From JAHIYU01 sp964476155 (GTDB taxonomy: Bacteria > Krumholzibacteriota > Krumholzibacteriia > LZORAL124-64-63): a stretch of DNA of 64,000 nt. Shown here in pieces: positions 7,784 to 16,409 of the stretch. The notes beneath the pieces are model-generated. The model had not been told where the DNA came from and made no database searches. It was given only the letters and a program-made list of their open reading frames with translations. Position 1 is the first letter of the stretch; the number at the start of each line of letters is the position of its first letter. The position numbers and the translations under genes were made by a program. The DNA is taken from assembly GCA_964476155.1 (NCBI GenBank), contig CAYYYS010000012.1, positions 9,156 to 73,155 of the forward strand. Direction: 5' to 3'.

Positions 7784-8500
7784 ATGAAGCTGAACCGGTT
7801 ATTGACCATTCTGCTCATGATGATCCTCGTCACCACCGCCCATGGCGGTATACATAGGGGATCATCCGCTTCCATGCGCCTGGACGCCGAGCCGCCCCAG
7901 ATCGGGATCGTCACCGCGCCCGAGGGCGAAACCTTCATCGCCGGCGACACGCTGCACTTCGCCTGGTGGGCGAGCGACAGCTACCCCGCGCTCCACGATT
8001 CGAACCGGGTAGCCGCCGTGCTGGTGCGCGAAGCGCTTCAGGATTCCACTACCTACACCGTCACCCTCGACCACACGTGGGACTGGATCGCCCCGGAGGT
8101 GAGTTCCGCCAATTGCGTTTTTGAAGTGACCGTGCGCGACGAGTTCGGCAACACCGCCACCACACGCAGCGACGTCTTCCGCCTCCTGCGCTCCGACACC
8201 GCGGCTCCCGATACACCCGCGACGATACGTTTGGCCGCACCCGCACCCAACCCATTCAATCCGCAGACGACTATCACCTTCGCGCTGCCCGAATCGGGAC
8301 CGGTCGACCTGTCGGTCTACGATCTGCACGGTCGGCTGGTGCGCCGTCTGCATCAGGGCGCGCTGCCCGCCGGCTCCCACACCCGCACCTGGAACGGCCG
8401 CGACGACGACGGACGCCGCGTCGCCGGTGGTCCGTACATGGTTCGCCTATTGGCCGGCGGCGGCTTCAACGAGGCCCGAAAAGTGGTGTTGTTACCATGA
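7784..8500 (+). CDS. Exported protein with FlgD-like C-terminal tail
   Basis: A protein of 238 residues. MKLNRLLTILLMMILVTTAHG is the signal peptide. Residues of about 30-130 look like one immunoglobulin-like domain (PPQIGIVTAPEGETFIAGDT, ending FEVTVRDEFGNTA). From about 150 the C-terminus is the FlgD-like fold: PAPNPFNPQTTITFALPESG, then VDLSVYDLHGRLVR and GGPYMVRLLAGG. In FCB bacteria this tail is commonly found on exported or surface proteins and is thought to serve sorting or anchoring. The stop overlaps the next gene start by 4 bp (ATGA), so the two are translationally coupled and probably act together. Confidence 0.75.
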   Translation: MKLNRLLTILLMMILVTTAHGGIHRGSSASMRLDAEPPQIGIVTAPEGETFIAGDTLHFAWWASDSYPALHDSNRVAAVLVREALQDSTTYTVTLDHTWDWIAPEVSSANCVFEVTVRDEFGNTATTRSDVFRLLRSDTAAPDTPATIRLAAPAPNPFNPQTTITFALPESGPVDLSVYDLHGRLVRRLHQGALPAGSHTRTWNGRDDDGRRVAGGPYMVRLLAGGGFNEARKVVLLP

Positions 8501-9996
8501 CGATCCGACTGCTCACCATAGCGCTGTTGATGATGGGCGTCGCCGCGTACGCCGCCGATCCGGTAGTGAGCAACATCTCATCCGCACAGCGGACCGACGG
8601 CAGCATGCTCGTGGACATCTACTACGACCTGGCCGACACCGATACCTGTCGTGTCAGCATCAACATATCCGATGACGATGGTCAGACCTGGCTCTATCCC
8701 GGTATCACGCTGACCGGCGACGCTGGCGACGGCGTCGCACCGGGCGTCGGCAAACACGCCGTCTGGGATTTCGGCAGGGATCACGCGGGGACCTGGGGCG
8801 ACGGCTTCCAGGTACAGGTGATCGCCAGTAACACACGCCTCGACTGGCGCGCCCACTCGCCGAACACCTACGCCGCCCACCACTGGGGACCATCCGGTTG
8901 GGAATCCTCGGAGCTGCCCGAACAGCTCGCGCGCGCGGACGTGGTAACCATCACCGCACGCGTCTACTGGGACAACGGCCCCATGGAAGCACTCGGGATC
9001 GTCGATGCCATCAAGGCCATCAATCCCGACTGCACGGTGCTGGGCTATGTCCCGGTCCATGGCATCCCGCATTTTTACGGGACCGAACCCGAAGGATCCT
9101 TCGGCAGGCAGCTCTACGACGCTACCCTGTCCTACTGGTCATACACGACCACCGGCGACACGCTTTCGAGCTGGCCGGCCGTGGTGGAGGTGAACATTCT
9201 CGACCCGGACTGCCGCGCGGCCATGGTCTCGACCTACGTCGACTATTACGCGCAGAGTGTGACCAAATTCGACGGCATCTTCTGGGACTACTTCCCCGAC
9301 GCTGTCTGGATCCCGGATTTTGTGGGCTGCGAGGGTGAAGCCGACATGGACGAGGACGGCATTCCCCAACAGGAGGACCCCGACGAGATGGCCGCCTACG
9401 ACGCGGCCCAGGAAGACTTCATCGCACTCATGCGCGGCGCCATGGGCGACACCTTTCCGCTGGTCTTCAACGGTGTGCGCGCCCAGCGAGACTCCGTCTT
9501 CGCGGCTTTGAGCGACGGCATCAACTACGAGATCTTCCCGACCCTGCGCTTCCCTGAACCCCGCACCGACGCGGCCATGGATGTCGATCTGGAGTACAGC
9601 CTGTGGCACTCCACCACCTGGCCACGCACGCAGGCCGGAGGACCGTTCATCCTGCTCGAGGACATCCAGCGCTACAATTATGTGGACCACGAAGGACAGA
9701 TCACCCGACTCGAGTCCGGCAACATCTTCCGTGTGATCGGCCTGCTCATAGACAACATCTACCCGGTATGGGAGCCCGCGGGCAGTCACGCATTCGGCTG
9801 GCCCGAGTTACCTTTGAGCCTGGGCGACCCCCTGGGTCCCACCGTCATCAACGGGGACGTCTACACGCGCCAGTACACCTACGGGGATGTGTGGATGGAG
9901 ATGAAGGGCGGAGATTGGCCGGATCCATTCCGATACCGGATCACCATCGACGGCGAGATCGTCGAGGAACTCGACAGACCCTACCACCATCCATAG
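8497..9996 (+). CDS. Exported putative glycoside-hydrolase-like TIM-barrel protein
   Basis: A protein of 499 residues. It opens with MTIRLLTIALLMMGVAAYA, a signal peptide, then a short beta domain (residues of about 20-110). A region follows that resembles the putative glycosidase group with a GHL15-like barrel: VLGYVPVHGIPHF, KFDGIFWDYFPDAVW with a conserved Asp at a strand end, LVFNGVRA, and INYEIFPTL with an acidic residue. FDGIFWDYF (around residue 262) is the most telling, since barrel glycosidases place a catalytic Asp or Glu in that position. An acidic insert (DMDEDGIPQQEDPDE) may bind calcium. Substrate unknown. It is translationally coupled to the FlgD-tailed protein upstream, which may anchor or assist it. 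Confidence 0.6.
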   Translation: MTIRLLTIALLMMGVAAYAADPVVSNISSAQRTDGSMLVDIYYDLADTDTCRVSINISDDDGQTWLYPGITLTGDAGDGVAPGVGKHAVWDFGRDHAGTWGDGFQVQVIASNTRLDWRAHSPNTYAAHHWGPSGWESSELPEQLARADVVTITARVYWDNGPMEALGIVDAIKAINPDCTVLGYVPVHGIPHFYGTEPEGSFGRQLYDATLSYWSYTTTGDTLSSWPAVVEVNILDPDCRAAMVSTYVDYYAQSVTKFDGIFWDYFPDAVWIPDFVGCEGEADMDEDGIPQQEDPDEMAAYDAAQEDFIALMRGAMGDTFPLVFNGVRAQRDSVFAALSDGINYEIFPTLRFPEPRTDAAMDVDLEYSLWHSTTWPRTQAGGPFILLEDIQRYNYVDHEGQITRLESGNIFRVIGLLIDNIYPVWEPAGSHAFGWPELPLSLGDPLGPTVINGDVYTRQYTYGDVWMEMKGGDWPDPFRYRITIDGEIVEELDRPYHHP

Positions 9997-9999
9997 ACC

Positions 10000-10731
10000 C
10001 TATAGACCTTCACCACCGTCGATATTGATCGTCTGCCCCGTGACCGCCGGACAGCCCAGCAGGAACTGCAGGGCGTCGGCCGCGTCTGCGGGCGTGGGAA
10101 AGCGGTCGAGCGGAAGCTCGGCACGCGCGACGTGCTCGTAACCCTCGGGCGGCACGACCGGCGGCAACACCGCGCCCAGGGCGATCTCGTTGACGCGGAT
10201 CCGCGGCGCCAGGGCGGTGGCCAGGTTGCCGGTCAGCACGTGTAGCGAGGCCTTGCTGTGCGTGTAGGCGAAGTAGTCGGCGCGCGGGTTCAGGGCATGA
10301 ATGTCGTTGAGGTTGATGATGTCACCCTCCCGATCGGCGGGCAATGCGGCGGCGAACACCCGGCTCAGCAGCAGCGGCGCGCGCAGGTTGATCCGCTGCA
10401 TACGGCTCCATGACTGGAGATCGAGGTCGGCAAAGCCGCCCTGTTCGAAGATGGACGCGTTGTTCACCAGGATGTCCAGGTGACCAAAGGCCTCGACGGT
10501 CTCGGCGATGGCCCGGTCGGCCGTCTCCGCCTCGATCAGGTCGCCGGTCACCAGGGCCGCACGCACGCCGAGCGCCGCGATCTCGCGGGCGGTCTCGTCG
10601 GCCGCGCCGCTCTCGTCACGCGACAGGATGGCCACATCGGCGCCCAGTTGCGCCAGTCGCAACGACAGGGTTTTTCCCACCCTCACGCCGCCGCCGGTTA
10701 CCAGGGCTGTGCGTCCCTTCAAATCGTTCAT
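10000..10731 (-). CDS. Short-chain dehydrogenase/reductase, pteridine-reductase-like
   Basis: A protein of 243 residues. The cofactor motif TGGGVRVGKTLSLRLAQLGA lies at residues 12-31, NNAS at about 90 and YxxxK in YFAYTHSKASL. Where classical SDRs have the catalytic Ser, this protein has NLNDIHALNP. The D-I-H motif is the feature of FolM/PTR1-type pteridine reductases, so dihydrobiopterin/dihydromonapterin or dihydrofolate reduction is a reasonable guess. The C-terminus GQTINIDGGEGL is typical. The start overlaps the upstream Smr gene by 4 bp. This is the last gene of a tightly packed minus-strand run beginning at the hexapeptide-repeat protein (14548). Confidence 0.8.
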   Translation of the reverse strand: MNDLKGRTALVTGGGVRVGKTLSLRLAQLGADVAILSRDESGAADETAREIAALGVRAALVTGDLIEAETADRAIAETVEAFGHLDILVNNASIFEQGGFADLDLQSWSRMQRINLRAPLLLSRVFAAALPADREGDIINLNDIHALNPRADYFAYTHSKASLHVLTGNLATALAPRIRVNEIALGAVLPPVVPPEGYEHVARAELPLDRFPTPADAADALQFLLGCPAVTGQTINIDGGEGL

Positions 10732-11111
10732 CGCTTGCCTTTCTGCAGCACGATCACCAACGCGCCCTCGCCGCCCCAATCGCGCGGGGCCGGGCGCCAG
10801 CTCGCGATCGCTTCGGGATGCTCTTTGATCCAGCGTCGGGTCAAGTCGCCGAGAATCGGTCCATGCTCGGAGCCCATCCCCTTGCCGTGGACGATCAGCA
10901 GTTCGCGCGTGCCTTGGCGACGATGCGCCTCGACCTCACGCGCCAACAGCGCCAGCGCCTCGTCGGCACGTAACCGACGCAGGTGCACGCTCGCCGGCGG
11001 TTCGCCCGACGGATAGCCGCGCTGCGCTTCGTCCGACTCGTGTCGGATCGAGCGGCCCATGCCCTTGGTACGGCCGGTCTTGCCGGGTCGTCTATTCTTG
11101 AACCGTCCCAC
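10728..11111 (-). CDS. Stand-alone Smr-domain protein (first copy)
   Basis: A protein of 127 residues. A basic N-terminus (MGRFKNRRPGKTGRTKG) precedes an Smr domain: VHLRRLRADEALALLAREVE, LLIVHGKGMGSEHGPIL and a C-terminal strand GALVIVLQKG. The G-K-G-x-G loop (HGKGMGS) is the signature of the MutS2-type Smr nuclease fold, usually associated with nicking of branched DNA or with RNA cleavage. It overlaps the SDR gene by 4 bp and the second Smr gene by 20 bp. Two different stand-alone Smr genes side by side is unusual. Substrate unknown. Confidence 0.8.
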   Translation of the reverse strand: MGRFKNRRPGKTGRTKGMGRSIRHESDEAQRGYPSGEPPASVHLRRLRADEALALLAREVEAHRRQGTRELLIVHGKGMGSEHGPILGDLTRRWIKEHPEAIASWRPAPRDWGGEGALVIVLQKGKR

Positions 11112-11379
11112 TGTCGTCCTTTGGCTTCAAGCGAACCACGGTCGCTCCCCAGGAACTCGCGTCGCCGGGGTGGCCGTATCCAGCCACGTCCGCGCGCCTG
11201 TCCAGCACCGCGCGAACCGTCTCGCGTAGCGCGCCGCTCCCCTTGCCGTGAATGATGCGCACATCGAGAATCCCGCGCTCGCGGCACTCGTCAAGATAGT
11301 CGCCGACGAGGTCCTTCACATCCTTCGGCCGGAACATGTGCAGATCCAGCACGCCGTCGATGTCCATCTCATCGGTCAC
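11092..11379 (-). CDS. Stand-alone Smr-domain protein (second copy)
   Basis: A protein of 95 residues from a GTG at 11377-11379, chosen because it forms a GTGA overlap with the stop of the upstream transporter gene. DGVLDLHMFRPKDVKDLV matches the LDLHG-like first strand of Smr. VRIIHGKGSGALRETVRAV is the loop with the GKGSGALR motif, closer to the MutS2 consensus than the first copy. SSWGATVVRLK is the final strand. It consists of almost only the Smr fold. The tandem pair may act as a heteromer or in successive steps; nothing more can be said from sequence. Confidence 0.8.
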   Translation of the reverse strand: MTDEMDIDGVLDLHMFRPKDVKDLVGDYLDECRERGILDVRIIHGKGSGALRETVRAVLDRRADVAGYGHPGDASSWGATVVRLKPKDDSGTVQE

Positions 11380-12896
11380 GGCGTCACCGCCCACGTCGGT
11401 GTTACGTCCATGGCGCCGCCGAAGGCCGCCGCGCCCAGCAGGTAGATGGCCACGGTGATCACCAGCGCACCCACGATGTTCAGCAACAGGCCGGCGCGCG
11501 CCATCTCGCGGATCGTGACCATTTCGGTGCCGAAGATAATGGCGTTGGGCGGCGTCGCCACCGGCAACATGAAGGCGCACGAGGCCGACAGGGTCGCCGG
11601 CACCATCAACAGCAGCGGATTCATGTCGACCGCGATCGCAACGCTCGCCACCACCGGCAGCGCCATCTGGGTCGTGGCGGTGTTGCTGGTCAGCTCGGTC
11701 AGGAACGTCATGATCAGGCAGATGCACAGAATCATCAGCACCGGCGGCAGGTCCGACAGGCCGGTCATACGCTCACCCAGCCAGTCGCTCAAGCCCGCGT
11801 CGACGAAACCCTTGGCCAGGGCGAACCCGCCGCCGAAAAGCAGGACGATCGCCCACGGCAGCTTGCGCGCGGTGCGCCAGTCCATTACGCGCCGGCCGGC
11901 GATGTTGTGGCTGGGGACAACGAAGAGCAGGAGGGCCATGACGATCGCGACGGTGCCGTCATCGACGAGCGTGCCGTCGGGCAGAAGCGCCGACCAGCCG
12001 GGGATGTCGATGTCGCCGATGCGCAATCCGGTACGCGTCAACCACAACGCCGCCAACAGGACGAAGTCGACAAAGACCACCTTCTCCTCGAAACTCGGCG
12101 GCCCGAGCACGTCGCGTTCGCGGGTGAAGACCTGGTGATCGATCAGTCCCTCCATGCGGCGCAACCTGAACATGGCGGTCAGCAACACCCAGATCACCGC
12201 CAGCATGACGATGCAGACGGGCAGGCCGATCACCATCCAGCCGGCAAACGAGATCTCGGGCGCGTCAGGGAAAATCAGGCCGAGGTTGCTGACCAGCAGC
12301 GGGTTGGGCGGCGTGCCGATCAGGGTCGCCAGACCGCCGACCGAGCAGCCGTAGGCAGTGCCGAGCAGCAGGGCCACGGCAAAGCGGCGGGTTTCGGCCC
12401 GGTTGTCCTCGTGCCCCACGCCCTTGACCACGGCCAGGGCGATCGGCGCCATCATCATGGCCGTCGCCGTGTTGCTGATCCACATCGATAGAAACGCCGC
12501 GGCGAGCATGAACCCGAGCACGATGCGGTTGGGCCCGCCGCCGACCAGGGTGATGATGCGCAGCGCGATCCGCCGGTGCAGATTCCAGCGCTCCATGGCC
12601 AGCGCCACCATGAAACCGCCCAGGAACAGGAAGATGATGCTGTTGAAGTAGTACGGCGCGACGGCCTTGCCCGACATGATGCCGAGCAGCGGGTAGAGGG
12701 CCACCGGCAGCAACGCCGTGATCGCGAGGGGCACCGCCTCGGTCATCCACCATACGGCCATCCAGACGGCGACCGCCGCCATGGCCGTTACCGACACGCG
12801 CTCGGGGTCGAGGTCGGTGAACGCGAGGATCAATACGGCAGCAAGGGGTCCCAGCCAAGTGCCGAGGGTCGACGGCCGCCAGCGTGACCACATCAT
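11376..12896 (-). CDS. DASS-family sodium/dicarboxylate or anion symporter
   Basis: A protein of 506 residues with about 11-13 transmembrane segments. Both SNT motifs of the divalent-anion:Na+ symporter family (SLC13, CitT/SdcS-type) are present: FLSMWISNTATAMMMAPIAL at about residue 140 and LTELTSNTATTQMALPVV in the second half. GTPPNPLLVSNLG and the C-terminal ATPPNAIIFGTEM are also family hallmarks. Such proteins import succinate, malate, fumarate or sulfate with sodium. The specific anion cannot be told. Two adjacent ATG codons at the start (12891-12896) are possible. It overlaps both neighbours by 4 bp and lies in a compact run. Confidence 0.9.
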   Translation of the reverse strand: MMWSRWRPSTLGTWLGPLAAVLILAFTDLDPERVSVTAMAAVAVWMAVWWMTEAVPLAITALLPVALYPLLGIMSGKAVAPYYFNSIIFLFLGGFMVALAMERWNLHRRIALRIITLVGGGPNRIVLGFMLAAAFLSMWISNTATAMMMAPIALAVVKGVGHEDNRAETRRFAVALLLGTAYGCSVGGLATLIGTPPNPLLVSNLGLIFPDAPEISFAGWMVIGLPVCIVMLAVIWVLLTAMFRLRRMEGLIDHQVFTRERDVLGPPSFEEKVVFVDFVLLAALWLTRTGLRIGDIDIPGWSALLPDGTLVDDGTVAIVMALLLFVVPSHNIAGRRVMDWRTARKLPWAIVLLFGGGFALAKGFVDAGLSDWLGERMTGLSDLPPVLMILCICLIMTFLTELTSNTATTQMALPVVASVAIAVDMNPLLLMVPATLSASCAFMLPVATPPNAIIFGTEMVTIREMARAGLLLNIVGALVITVAIYLLGAAAFGGAMDVTPTWAVTP

Positions 12897-13729
12897 GGCG
12901 CGTCTCCGTGGACAGCGACTTTGTAGCCGGTGAACTTGCGCACGTTGATCACGCCCGTGTCGAAGATCAGATACTGCCCCTTGATGCCCTGCAGAACGCC
13001 GCCGACCGTGGGCGTCTTGTCCAGGTTGTGACTCTTGACCTTATCCGGGTAGGCGAGCACCGGGTAACGGAAGACGTGTTCGATACGGTCGTCCTCGGGC
13101 AGTTCGTCGACGCCCATCTCCTCCAGTTCATCCAGGACGGTCTCGGCCATCTCGGCCAGATCGCCTTCGGGCGCCTCCTCTTTCAGCATACGTATCCAGT
13201 GGGTGCGGTCGGCGAAGGATTCGGCCAGTTCATGTTCGACAAGCCCGACCTCGCGGCGACTCGGCAGCTCGGCCAGCGGAATCGCACGCACCGCGCCCTG
13301 GTCGATCCAGCGCGAGGGGATGTTCGTGCGCCGCGTAATGCCCACCTTCAGGCCACTGGTCAGCGATGCGTAAAGAATGTGCGGCGCGAAGCATTTCGAC
13401 TGGGCGAAGGCGTCATCGCGGCAGGGGTTGCCGGTGTCGAAGTAATGGCAGAGCTCGGGCTTGACCATGCAGATGTCGGCCTCGGCCCGCGACTGGGCGC
13501 AGGGAAAGCAAAAGCCCTGGTTGAAGGTTTTTTTGGTTTTGCGACCGCAGTAGACGCAATGGATCTCGCCGTCGAAGTACAGGTCGACCGCGCGACCGAG
13601 CAGGGCGTTCATGGTCAGCTCGTCGACGCGCGCGGCGGGATCATGCCAGCCGTCGCGCAGGAAATACGAGACGGGGTCGTCGTGGACGACGCGCATCTTC
13701 GTAAGGGAGCCGCGCCAGAGCTCTGTCAC
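12893..13729 (-). CDS. DUF2797 family protein
   Basis: A protein of 278 residues starting at a GTG (13727-13729). It holds a zinc-ribbon-like CVYCGRKTKKTFNQGFCFPC and a second set of cysteines (CMVKPELCHYFDTGNPCRDD, CFAPHILY). It also has KVGITRRTNIPSRWIDQGA, resembling the GIY-YIG-like core described for DUF2797 proteins. The C-terminal part (VGGVLQGIKGQYLIFDTGVI) matches the family's conserved end. Members are widespread in Bacteroidetes and actinobacteria; the function is unknown to me, with nucleic-acid binding suggested by the zinc ribbon. It overlaps the transporter gene by 4 bp and is 2 bp downstream of the small membrane protein gene. Confidence 0.8.
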   Translation of the reverse strand: MTELWRGSLTKMRVVHDDPVSYFLRDGWHDPAARVDELTMNALLGRAVDLYFDGEIHCVYCGRKTKKTFNQGFCFPCAQSRAEADICMVKPELCHYFDTGNPCRDDAFAQSKCFAPHILYASLTSGLKVGITRRTNIPSRWIDQGAVRAIPLAELPSRREVGLVEHELAESFADRTHWIRMLKEEAPEGDLAEMAETVLDELEEMGVDELPEDDRIEHVFRYPVLAYPDKVKSHNLDKTPTVGGVLQGIKGQYLIFDTGVINVRKFTGYKVAVHGDAP

Positions 13730-13731
13730 GC

Positions 13732-13977
13732 TCAGGCTCCCGGCAGCTGATCGACGAAGCTGGGCAGGACGTCCTTCAGGATGTGGCCGAGGATCAACAG
13801 CAGGATGCCCTGGAAGAGGACCTTCTTGCCCTTGGCGCTCAGACCGATCTGGGGCTTTCGCGTCGGCGAGTGTTCGTCGGCGTGCAGGTGCGTGTTGAGC
13901 AGCAGGCTGCGGATGACCAGGATGCCGCCGCCGGCCACCGCGATCCAGCCGAAAATATCGAGGATGGATCTAGTCAC
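13732..13977 (-). CDS. Small two-helix membrane protein
   Basis: A protein of 81 residues. The GTG at 13975-13977 is chosen because it overlaps the preceding stop by 8 bp and places a hydrophobic helix at residues 4-24 (ILDIFGWIAVAGGGILVIRS). A polar stretch with HLHADEH and charged residues follows, then a second hydrophobic segment KKVLFQGILLLILGHIL. Both ends are short. I recognise no family. The tight packing between the hexapeptide and DUF2797 genes suggests it is a real, co-expressed gene. Confidence 0.6.
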   Translation of the reverse strand: MTRSILDIFGWIAVAGGGILVIRSLLLNTHLHADEHSPTRKPQIGLSAKGKKVLFQGILLLILGHILKDVLPSFVDQLPGA

Positions 13978-14548
13978 TGCCGAACATCTTCCGATAGCCG
14001 GCGAGCAGTTCCTGGTTCTCCGCCGCGATGGCGTCGAGCAGGCTGCGCTCGTCGTCGGACACCTTGCGCAGGCCGTCGACCTGCTCTTGCGTCGTGATCG
14101 CGGCGCCGGGCGGCACGAACACACCGGCGGGCAGGGTCACGTCCTGCACCACGGCGCCGGCCGAGACCATCACCCCCTCGCCCAGGTCGCTCTTGAAGAC
14201 GACGGCGCCGAAGCCGACAAAGCCGCCGTCCGACACCGTGCAGGGTCCGTGCACCTTGCAGCCATGCGCGAGACTGCAGCCCGCACCAACGATTGCCGAC
14301 GTGCCCGCCAGTGCGTGGATGATCACACCGTCCTGGACGTTGGTGCCGGGGCCGATCTCCACCGGGGAGACTTCGCCGTTCAACGTTTCGTCCGCGCGCA
14401 GGATCGCGTTGGCGCAGACCAGCACATCGGCGCCGACGCGTACGTTGCCGATCAGTTGTGCGGTCGGGTGTAGCCAGGCCGCGGCATCGACCATGGGCAG
14501 GTGGCCGGTGGGGGCGGGTTGAAGCAGGGTTTTGAAGACGTCTCTCAT
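13970..14548 (-). CDS. Gamma-carbonic-anhydrase-like hexapeptide-repeat protein
   Basis: A protein of 192 residues from an ATG at 14546-14548 with a GGAGGT site upstream. The left-handed beta-helix repeats run from about residue 15 to 140: HPTAQLIGNVRVGADVLVCA, NVQDGVIIHALAG, VGAGCSLAHGCKVHG and so on. The His residues in VIIHALAG, LAHG and KVHG lie where the gamma-class carbonic anhydrases and the PaaY/YrdA group bind a metal ion. A C-terminal helix (SLLDAIAAENQELLAGYRK) is typical. Activity as carbonic anhydrase is possible but many family members act on CoA thioesters or have no known activity. Confidence 0.75.
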   Translation of the reverse strand: MRDVFKTLLQPAPTGHLPMVDAAAWLHPTAQLIGNVRVGADVLVCANAILRADETLNGEVSPVEIGPGTNVQDGVIIHALAGTSAIVGAGCSLAHGCKVHGPCTVSDGGFVGFGAVVFKSDLGEGVMVSAGAVVQDVTLPAGVFVPPGAAITTQEQVDGLRKVSDDERSLLDAIAAENQELLAGYRKMFGSD

Positions 14549-14654
14549 GTGTAGTACCTCCAGGGGGAGCATCCCATAATCGGGCCGACATCTCAACAAT
14601 GACCATGACAGTCCCGGGACCCCCCGCTAGACTCGGATCCGAACGGGAGGACTC

Positions 14655-15884
14655 ATGCTCAACAAGATCTGGTCCGGTTTCTTCTTCATCGCCCTGCTCG
14701 CCGCCCTGATCCAGGCCATCTTCCTGGGCAACCCCGGCGTCTTCGGCGACATGGTCGGCGCCACCTTCGACCTGGCCCGCACCGCCTTCGAGATCGCTCT
14801 CGGCCTCACGGGCGTCATGTGTCTGTGGCTCGGCTTCATGAAGCTGGGCGAAAAAGGCGGCGCCGTAGACCTGCTCACGCGCCTCTTCGCCCCCCTCTTC
14901 CGCCGTCTCTTCCCGTCGGTGCCCGACGGCCACCCCGCCCAGGGTGCCGTCACCATGAACATGGCCGCCAACATGCTGGGGCTCGACAACGCCGCCACCC
15001 CACTCGGCCTCAAGGCCATGCGCGAGCTGCAGACCCTCAACCCCAGCGACGACACCGCCAGCAACGACCAGATCCTCTTCCTGGTGATCAATACCTCCGC
15101 GGTGACCATCCTGCCGGTCACCATCTTCACCTACCGCGCCCAGATGGGCGCCGCCGATCCGACCGACGTGTTCCTGCCCATTCTCATCGCCACCTTCTGC
15201 AGCACCCTGGCCGGCCTGCTGGTGACCGGACTGGTCCAGCGCCGCCGCCTGCACGACCCGGTGATCCTGGGCTACCTGGGCGCCATGACCGCGGTGGTTG
15301 CCGGGCTGGTGGCCTACTTCGCCGGCCTCGAACGCGAGGCCGTGCAGACCCAGTCGGCCCTGCTGGCCAACATGCTGATCTTCCTGGTGATCGTGGGATT
15401 CGTGGGCGGGGCGGTCCGGCGCCGCGTGCCGGTCTTCGAAACCTTCGTCGACGGGGCCAAGGAAGGGTTCGGCGTGGCCGTGGGGATCATCCCCTACCTG
15501 GTGGCCATGTTGGTGGCCATCGGCGTGTTCCGCGCCAGCGGTGCGCTCGACCTGCTGCTGGACGGGGTGCGTCACGGCGCCGCGGCGGTCGGCCTGGACG
15601 CGCGCTGGGTCGACGGACTGCCCACCGCGCTGATGAAACCCCTGTCGGGCAGCGGCGCGCGCGGCATGCTGATCGAGACCATGGAGATCCACGGCGCGGA
15701 CTCGTTCGCGGGCCGCCTCGCCAGCGTGGTGCAAGGCAGCACCGAGACCACCTTCTACGTGCTGGCCGTGTACTTCGGCAGCGTCGGCATCCGGCGCACG
15801 CGCCACGCCCTGGCCTGCGGGCTGGCGGCGGACGCGACGGGGATCCTGGCGGCGGTCTTCGTCACCTACCTCTTCTTCGGATAG
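14655..15884 (+). CDS. SpmA/SpmB-like fused nucleoside-recognition-domain membrane protein
   Basis: A protein of 409 residues with about eight transmembrane segments in two halves. The first half (about 1-205) resembles SpmA: FDLARTAFEIALGLTGVMCL, AANMLGLDNAATPLGLKAM and INTSAVTILPVTIF. The second half (about 235-409) resembles SpmB: FVDGAKEGFGVAVGIIPYLV, KPLSGSGARGMLIETM and VVQGSTETTFYVLAVYFGSV. In Bacillus these are two spore maturation proteins, but fused forms are common in non-spore-formers, where the role (probably transport) is not known. It begins just past a divergent gene pair and is followed after 9 bp by the DinB gene. Confidence 0.85.
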   Translation: MLNKIWSGFFFIALLAALIQAIFLGNPGVFGDMVGATFDLARTAFEIALGLTGVMCLWLGFMKLGEKGGAVDLLTRLFAPLFRRLFPSVPDGHPAQGAVTMNMAANMLGLDNAATPLGLKAMRELQTLNPSDDTASNDQILFLVINTSAVTILPVTIFTYRAQMGAADPTDVFLPILIATFCSTLAGLLVTGLVQRRRLHDPVILGYLGAMTAVVAGLVAYFAGLEREAVQTQSALLANMLIFLVIVGFVGGAVRRRVPVFETFVDGAKEGFGVAVGIIPYLVAMLVAIGVFRASGALDLLLDGVRHGAAAVGLDARWVDGLPTALMKPLSGSGARGMLIETMEIHGADSFAGRLASVVQGSTETTFYVLAVYFGSVGIRRTRHALACGLAADATGILAAVFVTYLFFG

Positions 15885-15893
15885 GATTACGGC

Positions 15894-16409
15894 ATGGCTA
15901 TCGAGCGTCCCGATCCGGCGACCTACGCCCGGTATTTCCAGCAGTATGTCGACCAGGTGCCCGAAGGGGATCTGCTGTTCACGCTCACCAGCCAGGTCGA
16001 AGCCACCTGCGCCCTGGTCGCGGGGTTCGGCGAGGAGGGGGCGCTGCATCGCTATGCCGAGGGCAAGTGGAGCGTGAAGGAAGTAGTCGGGCACGTGATC
16101 GACATGGAGCGGCTCTTCGGGTACCGCGCCCTGAGCTATGCGCGAGGAGATACGACGCCCCTGCCAAACGTCGAAGAGGACGAGTGGGCCGCCGCGTCCA
16201 ACGCGAACACTCTCTCCCTGGCCGACCTGTTGGACGAACTGCTGTCGGTGCGTCGCGCCACGGTTGCTTTCTTCGCCAACCTGGACGCGGCGGCCTTGTC
16301 GCGGAATGGGATCGCCGGGGAGAACAAGTTGACCGTGGCCTGCATGGCCTGGGTTTTGGCGGGGCATGAGATTCATCATGGGGGGGTTGTTCGGGAGCGG
16401 TATAAATAG
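15894..16409 (+). CDS. DinB-family protein
   Basis: A protein of 171 residues. The four-helix DinB fold is indicated by GKWSVKEVVGHVIDMERLFG (first metal His in the helix), RATVAFFANLDAAAL, and the C-terminal WVLAGHEIHHGGVVRERY, where the HEIHH motif gives the other two metal-binding His. DinB-superfamily proteins include thiol-dependent metal-binding transferases and many of unknown role. It follows the SpmA/SpmB-like gene by 9 bp on the same strand, so they are probably co-transcribed. Confidence 0.85.
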   Translation: MAIERPDPATYARYFQQYVDQVPEGDLLFTLTSQVEATCALVAGFGEEGALHRYAEGKWSVKEVVGHVIDMERLFGYRALSYARGDTTPLPNVEEDEWAAASNANTLSLADLLDELLSVRRATVAFFANLDAAALSRNGIAGENKLTVACMAWVLAGHEIHHGGVVRERYK

